NCBI RefSeq assembly: GCF_030658505.1
Contig: NZ_JAUTXR010000180.1
Location: 62,001-126,000, forward strand
DNA: 64,000 bases
From: Stenotrophomonas raiganjensis (SeqCode)
Lineage (GTDB): Bacteria > Pseudomonadota > Gammaproteobacteria > Xanthomonadales > Xanthomonadaceae
Direction: 5' to 3'
The position numbers and the translations under genes were made by a program. Shown here in pieces: positions 8,422 through 17,299 of this stretch (position 1 is the first letter of the stretch; the number at the start of each line of letters is the position of its first letter). Under the pieces are notes generated by a model. It was not told the origin of the DNA, ran no database searches, and worked only from the letters and a program-made list of their open reading frames with translations.

Positions 8422-9374
8422 CGATTTCCCCTTGCGGCAGGCCGCTCGTTCACCTTGTTCCAGGCCAGCAGCAACTCGACCACCGCGAGGTCTGCACGCA
8501 CCGTGGTGCGCAGCAGGTCGCGGGTGCGGTTGGCCGCATCGAACCAGGCTGCAAGCTTGTGCAATCGCTCCGGTGTGGTCAAGGCATCGGTGCTGGCCTG
8601 GGCCAGCGCCAGGTCGGCGGCAAAGCGCAGGCGCAGCGCCGCGTTGTCATCGCCGCACCACTTCTGCGCCAGCTCCACCGCGCCGGTCTTGCCGGCGGCC
8701 AGCTGCTCCAGCTCACGGCCAACTTCGCGGCGCAGGCTCAGGCCATCTTCGTGCAGCCAGTTGTCGGCCTGCCCGGGATGGCCGCGTGCCGCGTCCAGCG
8801 CTTCACGCGCCGACGCCTCGCTGTGCCCCTGCTGCTGCAGCCAGGCCAGTGCCTCGTGCTGCGGCGGCAGCTTGAATTCCAAGCGCTGGCAGCGGCTGCG
8901 GATGGTCTGCGGCAGGCGCGCCGGGTCGCTGCTGATCAGCCACAGGTAACGGCCGGGCTGCGGCTCTTCCAGGGTCTTCAGCAGTGCATTGGCGGCCGAG
9001 CGGTTGATCGCATCGGCCGGGTCGACGATCACCACCTGCGCGGCGCCGTATTGCGGGGTCAGCGCCAGCTTGTCGGTGATCTCGCGCACCTGCTCGATGA
9101 CGATCTCGGTGCGCAGCTTGTCGCCGCTCTTGTTCGGAATGAAGCTGACCAGCTGCAGGTCCGGATGCGTACCCGCCGCGATCAGCTGGCGCGTGCGCGT
9201 GGCGTGGGCTGCATCGCCCTGCGCCAGCACATGGTCGGCCAGCGCCAGCGCGACCTCGCGCTTGCCCAGCCCGGCCGGACCGCAGATCAGCAGGCCATGA
9301 CCGAGCCGACCGGCGTCGAGCGCGGCCACCGTCTGTTCGAACGCGCGCTGCTGCCAGGGTGAAAAGGTGCTCAT
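8418..9374 (-). CDS. holB: DNA polymerase III delta' subunit
   Basis: A 318-residue clamp-loader protein. Residues 32-38 form a P-loop-like GPAGLGK, followed by the AAA+ core with VVIVDPADAINRSAANALLKTLEEP and the sensor/SRC motif (RSRCQRLEF). The SRC arginine acts in trans on the neighbouring ATP site of the clamp loader. The C-terminal helical domain contacts delta and gamma/tau. The cysteine cluster typical of DnaX is missing, as expected for delta'. It overlaps tmk upstream and pilZ downstream by four bases each, so the genes form one translationally coupled chain. Confidence 0.93.
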   Translation of the reverse strand: MSTFSPWQQRAFEQTVAALDAGRLGHGLLICGPAGLGKREVALALADHVLAQGDAAHATRTRQLIAAGTHPDLQLVSFIPNKSGDKLRTEIVIEQVREITDKLALTPQYGAAQVVIVDPADAINRSAANALLKTLEEPQPGRYLWLISSDPARLPQTIRSRCQRLEFKLPPQHEALAWLQQQGHSEASAREALDAARGHPGQADNWLHEDGLSLRREVGRELEQLAAGKTGAVELAQKWCGDDNAALRLRFAADLALAQASTDALTTPERLHKLAAWFDAANRTRDLLRTTVRADLAVVELLLAWNKVNERPAARGNR

Positions 9375-10036
9375 GCGCCCTCCCCGTCCTGCAGCCAGCG
9401 CTCGACACGCGCAACCACGTCGGCGGCCACGCGCGCCTGCTCCTGGCCCGCATCAATCAACGCGAAGCGCTGCGGGTCCTGCTGTGCGCGGCTGCGGAAC
9501 ACTTCGCGCACGCGCTGGAAGAAATCGTCCTGCTCGCTCTCGATGCGATCCGGCCACAGGTCGCGACCGTTGGCGCGCGCACGGCCTACCGCCACGTCCA
9601 CGTCAAGCAGCAGGGTCAGGCCGGGCAACAGGCCGACCGCGCGACGCTCCAGGTCGGCAATCCACTGCGGATCGAGGCCACGGCCACCGCCCTGGTAGGC
9701 GTAGCTGGAATCGGTGAAGCGATCGCTCAGCACGTAGGCGCCGCGCTGCAGTGCTGGCTGAATTACCTGGCGCACATGCTGAGCGCGTGCAGCGAACACC
9801 AGCAGCAACTCAGCTTCGGCGCTGAGCGGTTCGGCGGCGATCCCGGCATCGGGCTTCAGCACCAGGCCGCGGATGCGCTCGGCCAGTGGCGTGCCGCCCG
9901 GTTCACGGGTCAGCACCACCTCGTGGCCATGGCTGCGCAGGCAGTCACGGATGGCATTGATGGCGGTGGTCTTGCCCGCGCCCTCGCCGCCTTCCAGGCT
10001 GACGAAACGCGGGTGGCGAAGCAGCGCGGGACTCAT
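9371..10036 (-). CDS. tmk: Thymidylate kinase
   Basis: A 221-residue cytosolic kinase converting dTMP to dTDP. The P-loop GGEGAGKT lies at residues 16-23, the TMP-binding motif REPGGTPLAE at about 44-53, the DRFTDSSYAYQGGGRGLD block follows and the LID region is near residue 150. Length fits the family. Start ATG 10036 overlaps the mltG stop by four bases, and the stop overlaps the holB start, giving the conserved mltG-tmk-holB order found in gammaproteobacteria. Confidence 0.95.
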   Translation of the reverse strand: MSPALLRHPRFVSLEGGEGAGKTTAINAIRDCLRSHGHEVVLTREPGGTPLAERIRGLVLKPDAGIAAEPLSAEAELLLVFAARAQHVRQVIQPALQRGAYVLSDRFTDSSYAYQGGGRGLDPQWIADLERRAVGLLPGLTLLLDVDVAVGRARANGRDLWPDRIESEQDDFFQRVREVFRSRAQQDPQRFALIDAGQEQARVAADVVARVERWLQDGEGA

Positions 10037-11094
10037 TGCGCCGGGGTCTCCTGGGTACGTTGCTGGCGCAGCTGCTGCAGGTAGCGCGCCACGGCGGCGT
10101 TGTGCTGGTCCAGGCTGGGCGAGAACACGTGCGCGCCACTGCCATCGCCGACGGCGACGAAGTACAGCGCGTCGCCCGGTGCCGGCTGTGCGGCCGCCAT
10201 AAGCGCATCACGGCTGGGCATGGCGATCGGGGTCGGGGTCAGGCCGGCACGGGTGTAGGTGTTGTAGGGCGTATCGGTGGTCAGGTCGCGGCGGCGGATG
10301 TTGCCGTCATACGCGGCGCCGATGCCGTAGATCACGGTCGGGTCGGTCTGCAGGCGCATGCCGATCTTCAGGCGGCGCATGAACACCCCGGCAATCTGCG
10401 GGCGCTCGCTGGCCAGCGCGGTTTCCTTCTCGATGATCGACGCCATCGTCAGCAGTTCGTAGGGCGTGTTGATCGGCAGGTCCGGCGCGCGGCTTTCCCA
10501 GGCCTCGTCCAGCGCCTTTTCCATTGCGGCATGGGCGCGCTTGAGCACGTCCAGATCGCTGTCGCCGCGCTGGTAGACGTAGGTCTCCGGCAGGAAGCGG
10601 CCTTCCGGATGCTGGCCACCGAAGCCGAGGCGCTGCATCAGCGCGGCGTCATCAAGAGTGTCGGTGGTGTGCAGCAGCGGTTCGGCACGCTTCAGTGCGG
10701 CACGCAGCTGGCGGATGTTCCAGCCCTCGACAATCGTGACGCGGTGCTGTAGCACCTTGCCGGCGCGCATGCGCAGCAGCAGCTCGCGCGGGGTCAGGTC
10801 GCCACTCAGCGCGTACTCGCCCACCTTCAGCTTGCCGGCGGCGTCGAGCTGGCGCGCCAGCAGCTGCCACTGGGTGTCCTGGCCCTCGTCCACGCCGGCG
10901 TCGCGCAGCTTGCGCAGCACGCTGTTCATGCCATCGCCACTGGCGATGACCACGCTCTCGGCGGACGGGGTGATCGGGGCATCGGCGAACCGGGTCTGCT
11001 GGTAGAAGAACCACGCGCCCGCGCCGGCCACGACGGCGCCCAGCACCACCACCAGCGTTACCACGAACAGACACCCGCGCTTGGCTCCCGCCAT
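10033..11094 (-). CDS. mltG: Endolytic murein transglycosylase
   Basis: A 353-residue inner-membrane protein with one N-terminal anchor (residues 9-31) and a periplasmic YceG-like domain. The catalytic glutamate lies in LTMASIIEKETA (E222 by my count, near E218 of the E. coli enzyme), with a LysM-like region before it and the conserved PYNTYTRAGLTPTPIAMPSRDAL near the end (quoted here only as a landmark; PYNTY and PTPI are the key parts). MltG cleaves nascent glycan strands near their membrane anchor and helps set glycan length. It leads the mltG-tmk-holB-pilZ chain, each gene overlapping the next by four bases. Confidence 0.93.
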   Translation of the reverse strand: MAGAKRGCLFVVTLVVVLGAVVAGAGAWFFYQQTRFADAPITPSAESVVIASGDGMNSVLRKLRDAGVDEGQDTQWQLLARQLDAAGKLKVGEYALSGDLTPRELLLRMRAGKVLQHRVTIVEGWNIRQLRAALKRAEPLLHTTDTLDDAALMQRLGFGGQHPEGRFLPETYVYQRGDSDLDVLKRAHAAMEKALDEAWESRAPDLPINTPYELLTMASIIEKETALASERPQIAGVFMRRLKIGMRLQTDPTVIYGIGAAYDGNIRRRDLTTDTPYNTYTRAGLTPTPIAMPSRDALMAAAQPAPGDALYFVAVGDGSGAHVFSPSLDQHNAAVARYLQQLRQQRTQETPAQ

Positions 11095-11178
11095 GGACTA
11101 CCTCTGAACTCGATTCCGTCGTGCAGGATACCGTGCCGGTGGATTGGGGTCATGACCGGGTGGCAGATGCCCGCATCC

Positions 11179-11240
11179 GTGCCGACCAAGGTCGGCACCC
11201 ACCAAAACCGGAATCGGTAGCGCCGGGCCATGCCCGGCGG
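11179..11240. repeat. Two adjacent palindromic repeats (SMAG-type region)
   Basis: The pabB-mltG spacer contains GTGCCGACC-aa-GGTCGGCAC (11179-11198, 9-bp perfect stem) and, 18 bases on, GTAG-CGCCGGGC-CAT-GCCCGGCGG (11217-11240), a GTAG-headed SMAG-like palindrome. Repeats of this kind are scattered in S. maltophilia intergenic regions and fold in mRNA. Confidence 0.65.
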
Positions 11241-11252
11241 GAGGCCCTGCCC

Positions 11253-12617
11253 TCAGCCCTGCTGGCCCAGCGCGCGCAGCAGGCCGCGGGCCTTGGCGCG
11301 GGTCTCGTCCAGTTCCTTGTCCGGGTCCGAATCCACCACGATGCCGGCGCCGGTACGGAAGCTCACCTCGTGGCCATCCACTTCGGCGGTGCGGATCAGG
11401 ATGTTCAGGTCCAGGTCGCCATCGCGGTTCAGCCAGCCGAACGCACCGGTATAGGCACCGCGTGGCACCTGCTCCAGCTCGCTGATGATCTGCATGCAGC
11501 GCACCTTCGGGCAGCCGGTGATGGTGCCGCCCGGGAAGGTCGCGGCAATCACCTCGCCGGGCGTGACCTCCGGGCGCAGGTGGCCGCTGACGTTGCTGAC
11601 GATGTGGTGCACGTGGGCGTAGCTCTCCACGGTCATCAGCTCATCGACCACCACGGTGCCGGGCAGGCAGATGCGGCCCAGGTCGTTGCGCTCCAGGTCG
11701 ATCAGCATCACGTGCTCGGCACGCTCCTTGGGGTGCCCGACCAGCTCCTGGATGCGCGCGGCATCATCGTCGCCCGCGAAGCGGGGGCGTGTACCCGCGA
11801 TCGGACGCGTCTGCGCATGGCCGGCATGTACCGACACCAGCCGCTCCGGCGAGGAGCTGACCACGTGGCGGCCATGCGCGCTGAACAGCCCGGCAAACGG
11901 TGCCGGGTTGGCGCGGCGCAGCTGCGCGTACAGCGCCTGCGGGCTGACCGGCGCGGCGAACTGCGCGCTCCAGCGCCGCGACAGGTTCACCTGGAATACG
12001 TCACCGGCACGCAGGTAATCGATCACCCGGCGCACACCATCGGTGAAGCGCTGCGGCGCGTCCTCGCCCACCGACTGCGGCGGCTGCCAGCCCTGCCCGG
12101 CCTCCGGCAGTGTCTGCGACGCCAGGGTCACCAGCGCCTCCAGCAAGGCCTGTTCGCCGGATTCGGCGATGACGAAGCTGGCGTCGTTCTGGTGGTCGTG
12201 CAGCACCGCAGCCGGGCAGCGCAGCGCCAGCGCGGTCGGGCGGCCATCGTCGCGCGCACGCGCTGTCAGCACCGGTTCGATCTGGCTGGCCACTTCGTAA
12301 TCCAGCAGCAGCGCCCAGCCGCCGCGGAACGGCAGGCTGTGGCTGCCGTCGTGCGGCAGGCGTTCGTGCTGCCAGGCGCGATCCAGCGCCTGCAGGAACG
12401 TGCCGGGCTGCACGCCACCCTGGAGGTCGCGCACCTGGCCATCGGCGTCCAGCCGCAGGCCCTCGCCCTGCGCGGCCAGCAGCAGGCTCCAGCGGCCCTG
12501 GGCGGTGCCCGAGGCGGTGGATTCCATCAGCAGCGGGAAGCGCGCCGGGTCGTGCTGTTGCAGGGCAAGCAGGTCGATCGGATGCGGCAGCGGGTGGATC
12601 AGCGGTGCGTGGGTCAT
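11253..12617 (-). CDS. pabB: Aminodeoxychorismate synthase component I
   Basis: A 454-residue chorismate-utilising enzyme that makes 4-amino-4-deoxychorismate for folate synthesis with PabA glutaminase. The C-terminal chorismate-binding domain carries VFQVNLSRRW, SSSPERLVSVH, the PIAGTRPRF motif, LIDLERNDLGR and GGTITGCPKVRCMQII, all in the expected order, and ends with FRTGAGIVVDSDP. The weaker N-terminal half is also typical of PabB. It could be confused with TrpE, but the short N-terminal domain and the lack of trp neighbours favour PabB. Its 3' end is followed by repeats, then mltG. Confidence 0.88.
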   Translation of the reverse strand: MTHAPLIHPLPHPIDLLALQQHDPARFPLLMESTASGTAQGRWSLLLAAQGEGLRLDADGQVRDLQGGVQPGTFLQALDRAWQHERLPHDGSHSLPFRGGWALLLDYEVASQIEPVLTARARDDGRPTALALRCPAAVLHDHQNDASFVIAESGEQALLEALVTLASQTLPEAGQGWQPPQSVGEDAPQRFTDGVRRVIDYLRAGDVFQVNLSRRWSAQFAAPVSPQALYAQLRRANPAPFAGLFSAHGRHVVSSSPERLVSVHAGHAQTRPIAGTRPRFAGDDDAARIQELVGHPKERAEHVMLIDLERNDLGRICLPGTVVVDELMTVESYAHVHHIVSNVSGHLRPEVTPGEVIAATFPGGTITGCPKVRCMQIISELEQVPRGAYTGAFGWLNRDGDLDLNILIRTAEVDGHEVSFRTGAGIVVDSDPDKELDETRAKARGLLRALGQQG

Positions 12618-12680
12618 GATGGCCAGTTCAGGGGATCAGATGCACGGAAGCCGCCTTGCGGCGGCTCCATGGAACGCGAA

Positions 12681-12697
12681 GTCGAGCATGGCTCGAC
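12681..12697. repeat. Short palindrome between fabF and pabB
   Basis: GTCGAGC-atg-GCTCGAC is a perfect 7-bp dyad resembling the core of S. maltophilia GTCGAGC-type repeats. It lies 12 bases after the fabF stop codon and may protect the fab transcript 3' end. Confidence 0.45.
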
Positions 12698-12709
12698 TCG
12701 ACAACCCGG

Positions 12710-13972
12710 TCAGACGCGCTTGAAGACCAGCGTGCCGTTGGTGCCGCCGAAGCCGAAGCCATTGGACATCACCACGTCGACCTTGGCCTGGCGTGCTTCG
12801 TTGGGCACGTAGTCCAGGTCGCAGCCTTCGCCCGGCTGCTGCAGGTTGATGGTCGGCGGAATGACGTTGTCCTGCAGCGCCATCACCGAGAAGATCGCTT
12901 CCACGCCACCGGCCGCGCCCAGCAGGTGGCCGGTCATCGACTTGGTGGAGCTGACCATCATCTTGTAGGCGTGGTCGCCGAAGGCGGTCTTCATCGCCAT
13001 CGTCTCGCCCAGGTCGCCCAGCGGCGTGGAGGTGCCGTGCGCGTTGAGGTAACCCACCTGCTCCGGGCTCACGCCAGCGTCCTTCATCGCCATGACCATG
13101 CAGCGCGCGGCACCTTCGCCATTCTCGCTCGGCGCGGTCATGTGGTAAGCGTCGGAACTGGCGCCGAAGCCGGCCAACTCACAGTAGATCTTCGCGCCAC
13201 GGGCCTTCGCGTGCTCGTACTCTTCCAGAATCAGGATGCCGGCGCCGTCGCCCAGCACGAAGCCGTCACGGTCCTTGTCCCACGGGCGCGAGGCCTGTTC
13301 CGGGGCGTCGTTGCGGGTGCTCATGGCCTTCATCGCGCAGAAGCCGCCCAGCGCGGTCGGCGACGAGCCACGCTCGGCACCACCCACCACCATCACGTCG
13401 GCATCGCCGTACTGGATCATGCGCATCGCGGTACCGATCGAATGGTTCGAGGTCGCGCACGCCGACACCGCCGAGAACGACGGGCCCTTCAGGCCGGTGA
13501 TGATGCTCAGCTGGCCCGGCAGCATGTTGATGATGGTCTTGGGCACGTAGAAGGGCGAGATCTTCTTGCCCTCGTGGAACTCGATGGTCTGCTCTTCGAT
13601 GCCGAGCAGGCCGCCGATGCCGGCGCCGACGATGGCGCCGATGCGCTCGGCATTGGCGTCGGTGATCTCCAGGCCCGAGTCATGCAGGGCCATGAACGAG
13701 GCACCGAGGCCGTAATGGATGAACGGGTCCATCTTCTTGGCATCCTTGCCACTGACCCGGAACTTGCCGAACAGTTCATTGTCGGCGGTGATGTCGAATC
13801 CCTTGACCTCACCTGCAATCTTGGTGGTGAACCGATCCACGTAGGCATCAGCAACGTTGGTCAGCGGACCGATGCCCGAACGACCGTGGGTGATGCCTTC
13901 CCAGCTGCTGGCCAGATCATTGCCCAACGGCGAGACGATACCCAGGCCGGTTACGACGACGCGACGCTTCAT
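12710..13972 (-). CDS. fabF: Beta-ketoacyl-ACP synthase II
   Basis: A 420-residue condensing enzyme. ATG 13972 is chosen for its AGGAGA ribosome site and because the protein then begins MKRRVVVTGLGIVSPLG as in other FabF. The catalytic Cys is in VSACATSNHSIGTAM, and the two catalytic His are in NAHGTSTPLGD and SMTGHLLGAAG. The C-terminal SNGFGFGGTNGTLVF loop is also present. FabF condenses malonyl-ACP with acyl-ACP in chain elongation. It is the last gene of the fabD-fabG-acpP-fabF run, with acpP 143 bases upstream. Confidence 0.96.
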   Translation of the reverse strand: MKRRVVVTGLGIVSPLGNDLASSWEGITHGRSGIGPLTNVADAYVDRFTTKIAGEVKGFDITADNELFGKFRVSGKDAKKMDPFIHYGLGASFMALHDSGLEITDANAERIGAIVGAGIGGLLGIEEQTIEFHEGKKISPFYVPKTIINMLPGQLSIITGLKGPSFSAVSACATSNHSIGTAMRMIQYGDADVMVVGGAERGSSPTALGGFCAMKAMSTRNDAPEQASRPWDKDRDGFVLGDGAGILILEEYEHAKARGAKIYCELAGFGASSDAYHMTAPSENGEGAARCMVMAMKDAGVSPEQVGYLNAHGTSTPLGDLGETMAMKTAFGDHAYKMMVSSTKSMTGHLLGAAGGVEAIFSVMALQDNVIPPTINLQQPGEGCDLDYVPNEARQAKVDVVMSNGFGFGGTNGTLVFKRV

Positions 13973-14115
13973 TGCTGTTTCTCCTGACCCGGATGGTTTC
14001 AACGGGCAACTCGGTTTGCTTCGATGTGATGCTCAAACACACGGGGCCGCAACAGCGGCCCCATGGGGTGCGGTGCGCGGCGAGGATCAACCCGCACGCG
14101 CACTGCCGTCTGACA

Positions 14116-14355
14116 TCAGGCCTTGACGTGGGCCTTGACGTAGTCGATGGCGGCCTGCACGGTGCTGATCTTCTCGGCTTCTTCGTCCGGGATCTCGCAC
14201 TCGAATTCTTCTTCCAGGGCCATCACCAGCTCGACGGTGTCCAGCGAGTCAGCGCCCAGGTCATCGACGAACGATGCGCTGTTGGTGACTTCTTCTTCCT
14301 TGACGCCAAGCTGTTCGACGACGATTTTCTTGACGCGTTCTTCGATGGTGCTCAT
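14116..14355 (-). CDS. acpP: Acyl carrier protein
   Basis: A 79-residue acidic protein from ATG 14355 ([17 protein letters not shown]). The phosphopantetheine attachment serine is in [18 protein letters not shown], about residue 37. Length and acidity are exactly those of bacterial AcpP. It carries growing acyl chains between the Fab enzymes, whose genes flank it on both sides (fabG upstream, fabF downstream). The separation from fabG (152 bases) is longer than elsewhere in the cluster and could hold an internal promoter, as known for acpP in other gammaproteobacteria. That is inference. Confidence 0.97.
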   Translation of the reverse strand: MSTIEERVKKIVVEQLGVKEEEVTNSASFVDDLGADSLDTVELVMALEEEFECEIPDEEAEKISTVQAAIDYVKAHVKA

Positions 14356-14507
14356 GGGATCTCGCTCCAGATGGAGTTGTGGTTCAAAAGTGGTCGCCAT
14401 CAAGGGCGATGGCCGTGGGATAGTGTAGTGGAAACCGGCGCGGCCTTGCATCGCAGCAAAAAACCCAGCAGATCAACCACTTGCGGCGCAATCCCTGCGC
14501 CCCTTGC

Positions 14508-15251
14508 TTACGGCATGTACATGCCGCCGTTCACATGGAGGGTTTCACCGGTGATGTAACCGGCAGCCGGGCTGGCCAGGAACGCCACCGCATGGGCGAT
14601 GTCGTCCGGCGAACCCAGGCGTTCGAGGGCGATGTCGTTGATCAGCGCGGTACGCGCTTCTTCCGGCAACGCCTTGGTCATGTCGGTGTCGATGAAGCCA
14701 GGTGCGACAACATTGACGGTGACACCGCGCGAACCGATTTCCTTGGCCAGCGACTTGCTGAAGCCGATGATGCCGGCCTTGGCGGCCGCGTAGTTGGCCT
14801 GGCCGGCATTGCCGGTCACGCCCACCACCGATGCGATGTTGATGATGCGGCCCTTGCGTGCCTTCATCATGCCGCGCATGACCGCCTTGCTGGTCCGGAA
14901 CACGCTGGTCAGGTTGGTGTCGATGATCGACGCCCAGTCCTCGTCCTTCATGCGCATCAGCAGGTTGTCGCGGGTGATGCCGGCGTTGTTGACCAGGATC
15001 GAGATCGGGCCGAACTCCTTGGCGATGCCGTCCAGCACGCTGTCCAGCGCGGCAGCGTCGGTGACGTTCAGTGCACGGCCGTGGCCGCCGTGGGCGGCCA
15101 GGCGCTCACCGATCGCGGCAGCGCCGGATTCGGTGGTGGCGGTGCCGATGACGGTGGCGCCCTGGGCGGCCAGCAGATCGGCGATGGCGGCACCAATGCC
15201 ACGGCTGGCGCCGGTGACCAGTGCGATTTCACCCTGCAGGGGCTTGCTCAT
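14508..15251 (-). CDS. fabG: 3-oxoacyl-ACP reductase
   Basis: A 247-residue short-chain dehydrogenase. The NADP-binding TGASRGIGAAIADLL lies at residues 14-28, NNAGITRDNLLMRMKDEDW near 90-108, and the catalytic Ser-Tyr-Lys set is in NIASVVGVTGNAGQANYAAAK (SVVG for Ser, YAAAK for Tyr and Lys). The C-terminal FIDTDMTKALPEE and LHVNGGMYMP fit FabG closely. It reduces beta-ketoacyl-ACP in each elongation round. It lies between fabD and acpP. Confidence 0.96.
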   Translation of the reverse strand: MSKPLQGEIALVTGASRGIGAAIADLLAAQGATVIGTATTESGAAAIGERLAAHGGHGRALNVTDAAALDSVLDGIAKEFGPISILVNNAGITRDNLLMRMKDEDWASIIDTNLTSVFRTSKAVMRGMMKARKGRIINIASVVGVTGNAGQANYAAAKAGIIGFSKSLAKEIGSRGVTVNVVAPGFIDTDMTKALPEEARTALINDIALERLGSPDDIAHAVAFLASPAAGYITGETLHVNGGMYMP

Positions 15252-15333
15252 GATGTTTTCCTCAGGCTGGGGCGGCCGCCGTACCCGTACCGCGTGCAGC
15301 GGCCACCGGTACGGTCGGCAGGAACAGGGGGAG

Positions 15334-16278
15334 TCAGGCCGACCATGCCTCGCGGGCGGCTTCGAAGTCGCCCGGGGTGGCCAGTGAACGGCCGTCGATG
15401 GCCTTGTCGATGCGCTTGACCAGGCCGGTCAGCACCTTGCCCGGGCCGCACTCGGCGATCCGGGTGATGCCGCGGCCGGCCAGCGCCTGCACGCACCCGG
15501 TCCACTGCACCGGCTGGTACAGCTGCTGGACCAGCGCGGTACGGATCGCGTCGATACCGTCATGCACCTGGGCATCCACGTTCTGCACCACCGGCAGCTG
15601 CGGCGCCTGCCAGGACAGGCCAGCCATCACTTCGGCCAGGCGGTTGGCGGCTTCACGCATCAGCGGGGTATGCGAGGGCACGCTCACGGCCAGCTTGACC
15701 GCCTTGCGCACGCCCTTCTCGGCCAGCAGCGCCAGCGCGCGGTCAACCGCATCTGCGTCGCCGCCGATCACGATCTGGCCCGGCGAATTGAAGTTGGCCG
15801 GCACCACCACCTGGCTGCCCGCGGCTTCGGCGCAGACGTCCAGCACCAGCTGGTCTTCAGCGCCGAGCACGGCGGCCATGGCGCCGACACCGGCCGGTGC
15901 GGCTTCCTGCATCAGCTGGCCGCGCAGGCGCACCAGGTGCGCACCGTCATGCAGGCTCAGCGCGCCCGCGGCGACCAGGGCGGTGTATTCGCCCAGGCTG
16001 TGGCCGGCCAGCACCGACGGGCGCGGACCGCCCACGGCGTTCCAGGCGCGCCACACGCCGATGCTTGCAGCCAACAGGGCCGGCTGGGTGTATTCGGTAC
16101 GGTTGAGCATTTCCTCCGGGCCACCCTGGGACAGCGCCCACAGGTCGACGCCGGCACCATCGGATGCCTCGGTGAAGGCTTCACGCACCTGCGGGTGCAG
16201 TTCGGCCAGCTCGGCCACCATGCCCACAGACTGCGAGCCCTGGCCGGGGAAGACAAAAGCGAGGGTGGATACGGTCAC
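15334..16278 (-). CDS. fabD: Malonyl-CoA:ACP transacylase
   Basis: A 314-residue protein from GTG 16278 (VTVSTLAFVFPGQGSQ), matching the usual FabD N-terminus. The open frame extends further, but without FabD-like sequence. The GQGSQ oxyanion loop is at residues 12-16, the catalytic serine in LAGHSLGEYTALVAAGAL near residue 95, and the partner His in VSVPSHTPLM. It transfers malonyl from CoA to ACP to feed FabH and FabF. A long inverted repeat (16389-16429) and a kinase-like gene separate it from fabH. Confidence 0.94.
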   Translation of the reverse strand: MTVSTLAFVFPGQGSQSVGMVAELAELHPQVREAFTEASDGAGVDLWALSQGGPEEMLNRTEYTQPALLAASIGVWRAWNAVGGPRPSVLAGHSLGEYTALVAAGALSLHDGAHLVRLRGQLMQEAAPAGVGAMAAVLGAEDQLVLDVCAEAAGSQVVVPANFNSPGQIVIGGDADAVDRALALLAEKGVRKAVKLAVSVPSHTPLMREAANRLAEVMAGLSWQAPQLPVVQNVDAQVHDGIDAIRTALVQQLYQPVQWTGCVQALAGRGITRIAECGPGKVLTGLVKRIDKAIDGRSLATPGDFEAAREAWSA

Positions 16279-16388
16279 GCGGTCATCCGCTTGTTGCAAT
16301 CGAAGCGGGCCATGATAAGGGGGAATCCGCTGTGTCGTCTGTACGTGCGCGTATGCAGGCGTATGGAGCAATGACGGGCAGGCGCGAC

Positions 16389-16429
16389 GGGGTCGGATCC
16401 CTTTTCCTGCGGAAAAGCGATCCGACCCC
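16389..16429. repeat. 41-base near-perfect palindrome upstream of fabD
   Basis: GGGGTCGGATC at 16389-16399 pairs with GATCCGACCCC at 16419-16429, and the inner CTTTTCC/GGAAAAG arms also pair around a TGC loop. No T-run follows. Long GGGGTCGGATC palindromes of this form are, from my general knowledge of Stenotrophomonas genomes, a recurrent intergenic repeat. It lies 9 bases after the stop of the kinase-like gene. Confidence 0.65.
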
Positions 16430-16438
16430 GATCAGGCA

Positions 16439-17221
16439 TCAGCAGAACAGCTGCAGCACGTCCAGGTCGCCGTCGGCGAGGAAATCCACGCACAGGCCCA
16501 CCAGCATCAGCACGCCGGCGGTACTGGCACCGTGGGTGATGAAGATCGAATGCGCCAGCGTGCGCGCTGAACGGCCCAGCTTCATGCACACCCTGGCCAG
16601 GCTGCGCAGGCGGCCACTGACGGCGTGCACGTGCTCACGCACCGGCGCCTGGGCATCGCCCATCGCTTCGGCCATCATCGCCTGCAGGTGCTCGGGGCGA
16701 TCGGCGTAGTACTTGGCCACGCCATAGCCGAACATCAGCCAGTCGCGGGCCTGCGCTTCGGACAGATCCATCACTTCCAGCGGATCTTCCTCGAAATCGA
16801 TGAAGCCCACCTTGCGCCCGTCCCAGGTGAGGTTGCGCGGCAACGGCTGGCCGAAATAGGCGCCGCGCGCGTGCGCTTCGGCGATGGCCTGCATCGCCGC
16901 CATCACCAGCCGGTCGCGGCCGGCCTCGTCGGCCTGGCGCAGGCAGGTATTGAACGAGCTGCCGTTGTCGCCGATCACCAGCGCGGCGTGCCCGCTGCCC
17001 AGTACATCGGGCACGTTCACGCCCTGCGCCTGCAGTTCACCCAGGCGACGGGCTTCGGTTTCGCGTGCGGCATCGCCGCCGCGATGCGGTGGCGGCCGCA
17101 GCGCATCGAGATGGAAACGGCGGGCAACAAAATTGAGCAGGCCCAGGGCCACTGCGCGGCTTCCCTTGCCGTACTGCTTCAGCCAGGCGCGCTGCCCTTC
17201 GATGACGATGGGCTCAACCAT
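16439..17221 (-). CDS. BUD32/RIO-like kinase-fold protein inserted in the fab cluster
   Basis: A 260-residue protein from ATG 17221 with AGGAG 8-12 bases upstream. It shows a reduced protein-kinase fold: a glycine-poor N-lobe, a hinge around ALVIGDNGSSFNTCL, a catalytic-loop-like AHARGAYFGQPLPRN (N for metal) and KVGFIDFEEDP as the DFG equivalent (D in IDFE). The C-terminal portion is helical and hydrophobic near the end. Such proteins are annotated as lipopolysaccharide kinase or BUD32-family in xanthomonads. The substrate is unknown. Its position between fabH and fabD suggests lipid or envelope metabolism, but this is context only. Confidence 0.62.
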   Translation of the reverse strand: MVEPIVIEGQRAWLKQYGKGSRAVALGLLNFVARRFHLDALRPPPHRGGDAARETEARRLGELQAQGVNVPDVLGSGHAALVIGDNGSSFNTCLRQADEAGRDRLVMAAMQAIAEAHARGAYFGQPLPRNLTWDGRKVGFIDFEEDPLEVMDLSEAQARDWLMFGYGVAKYYADRPEHLQAMMAEAMGDAQAPVREHVHAVSGRLRSLARVCMKLGRSARTLAHSIFITHGASTAGVLMLVGLCVDFLADGDLDVLQLFC

Positions 17222-17299
17222 GACGGGTACTCCTATAAACGCGTTACGGCCCCAGAGGGGCCGTAACGACAAAGCTTCACATTGTCGTAACTTGCACTA

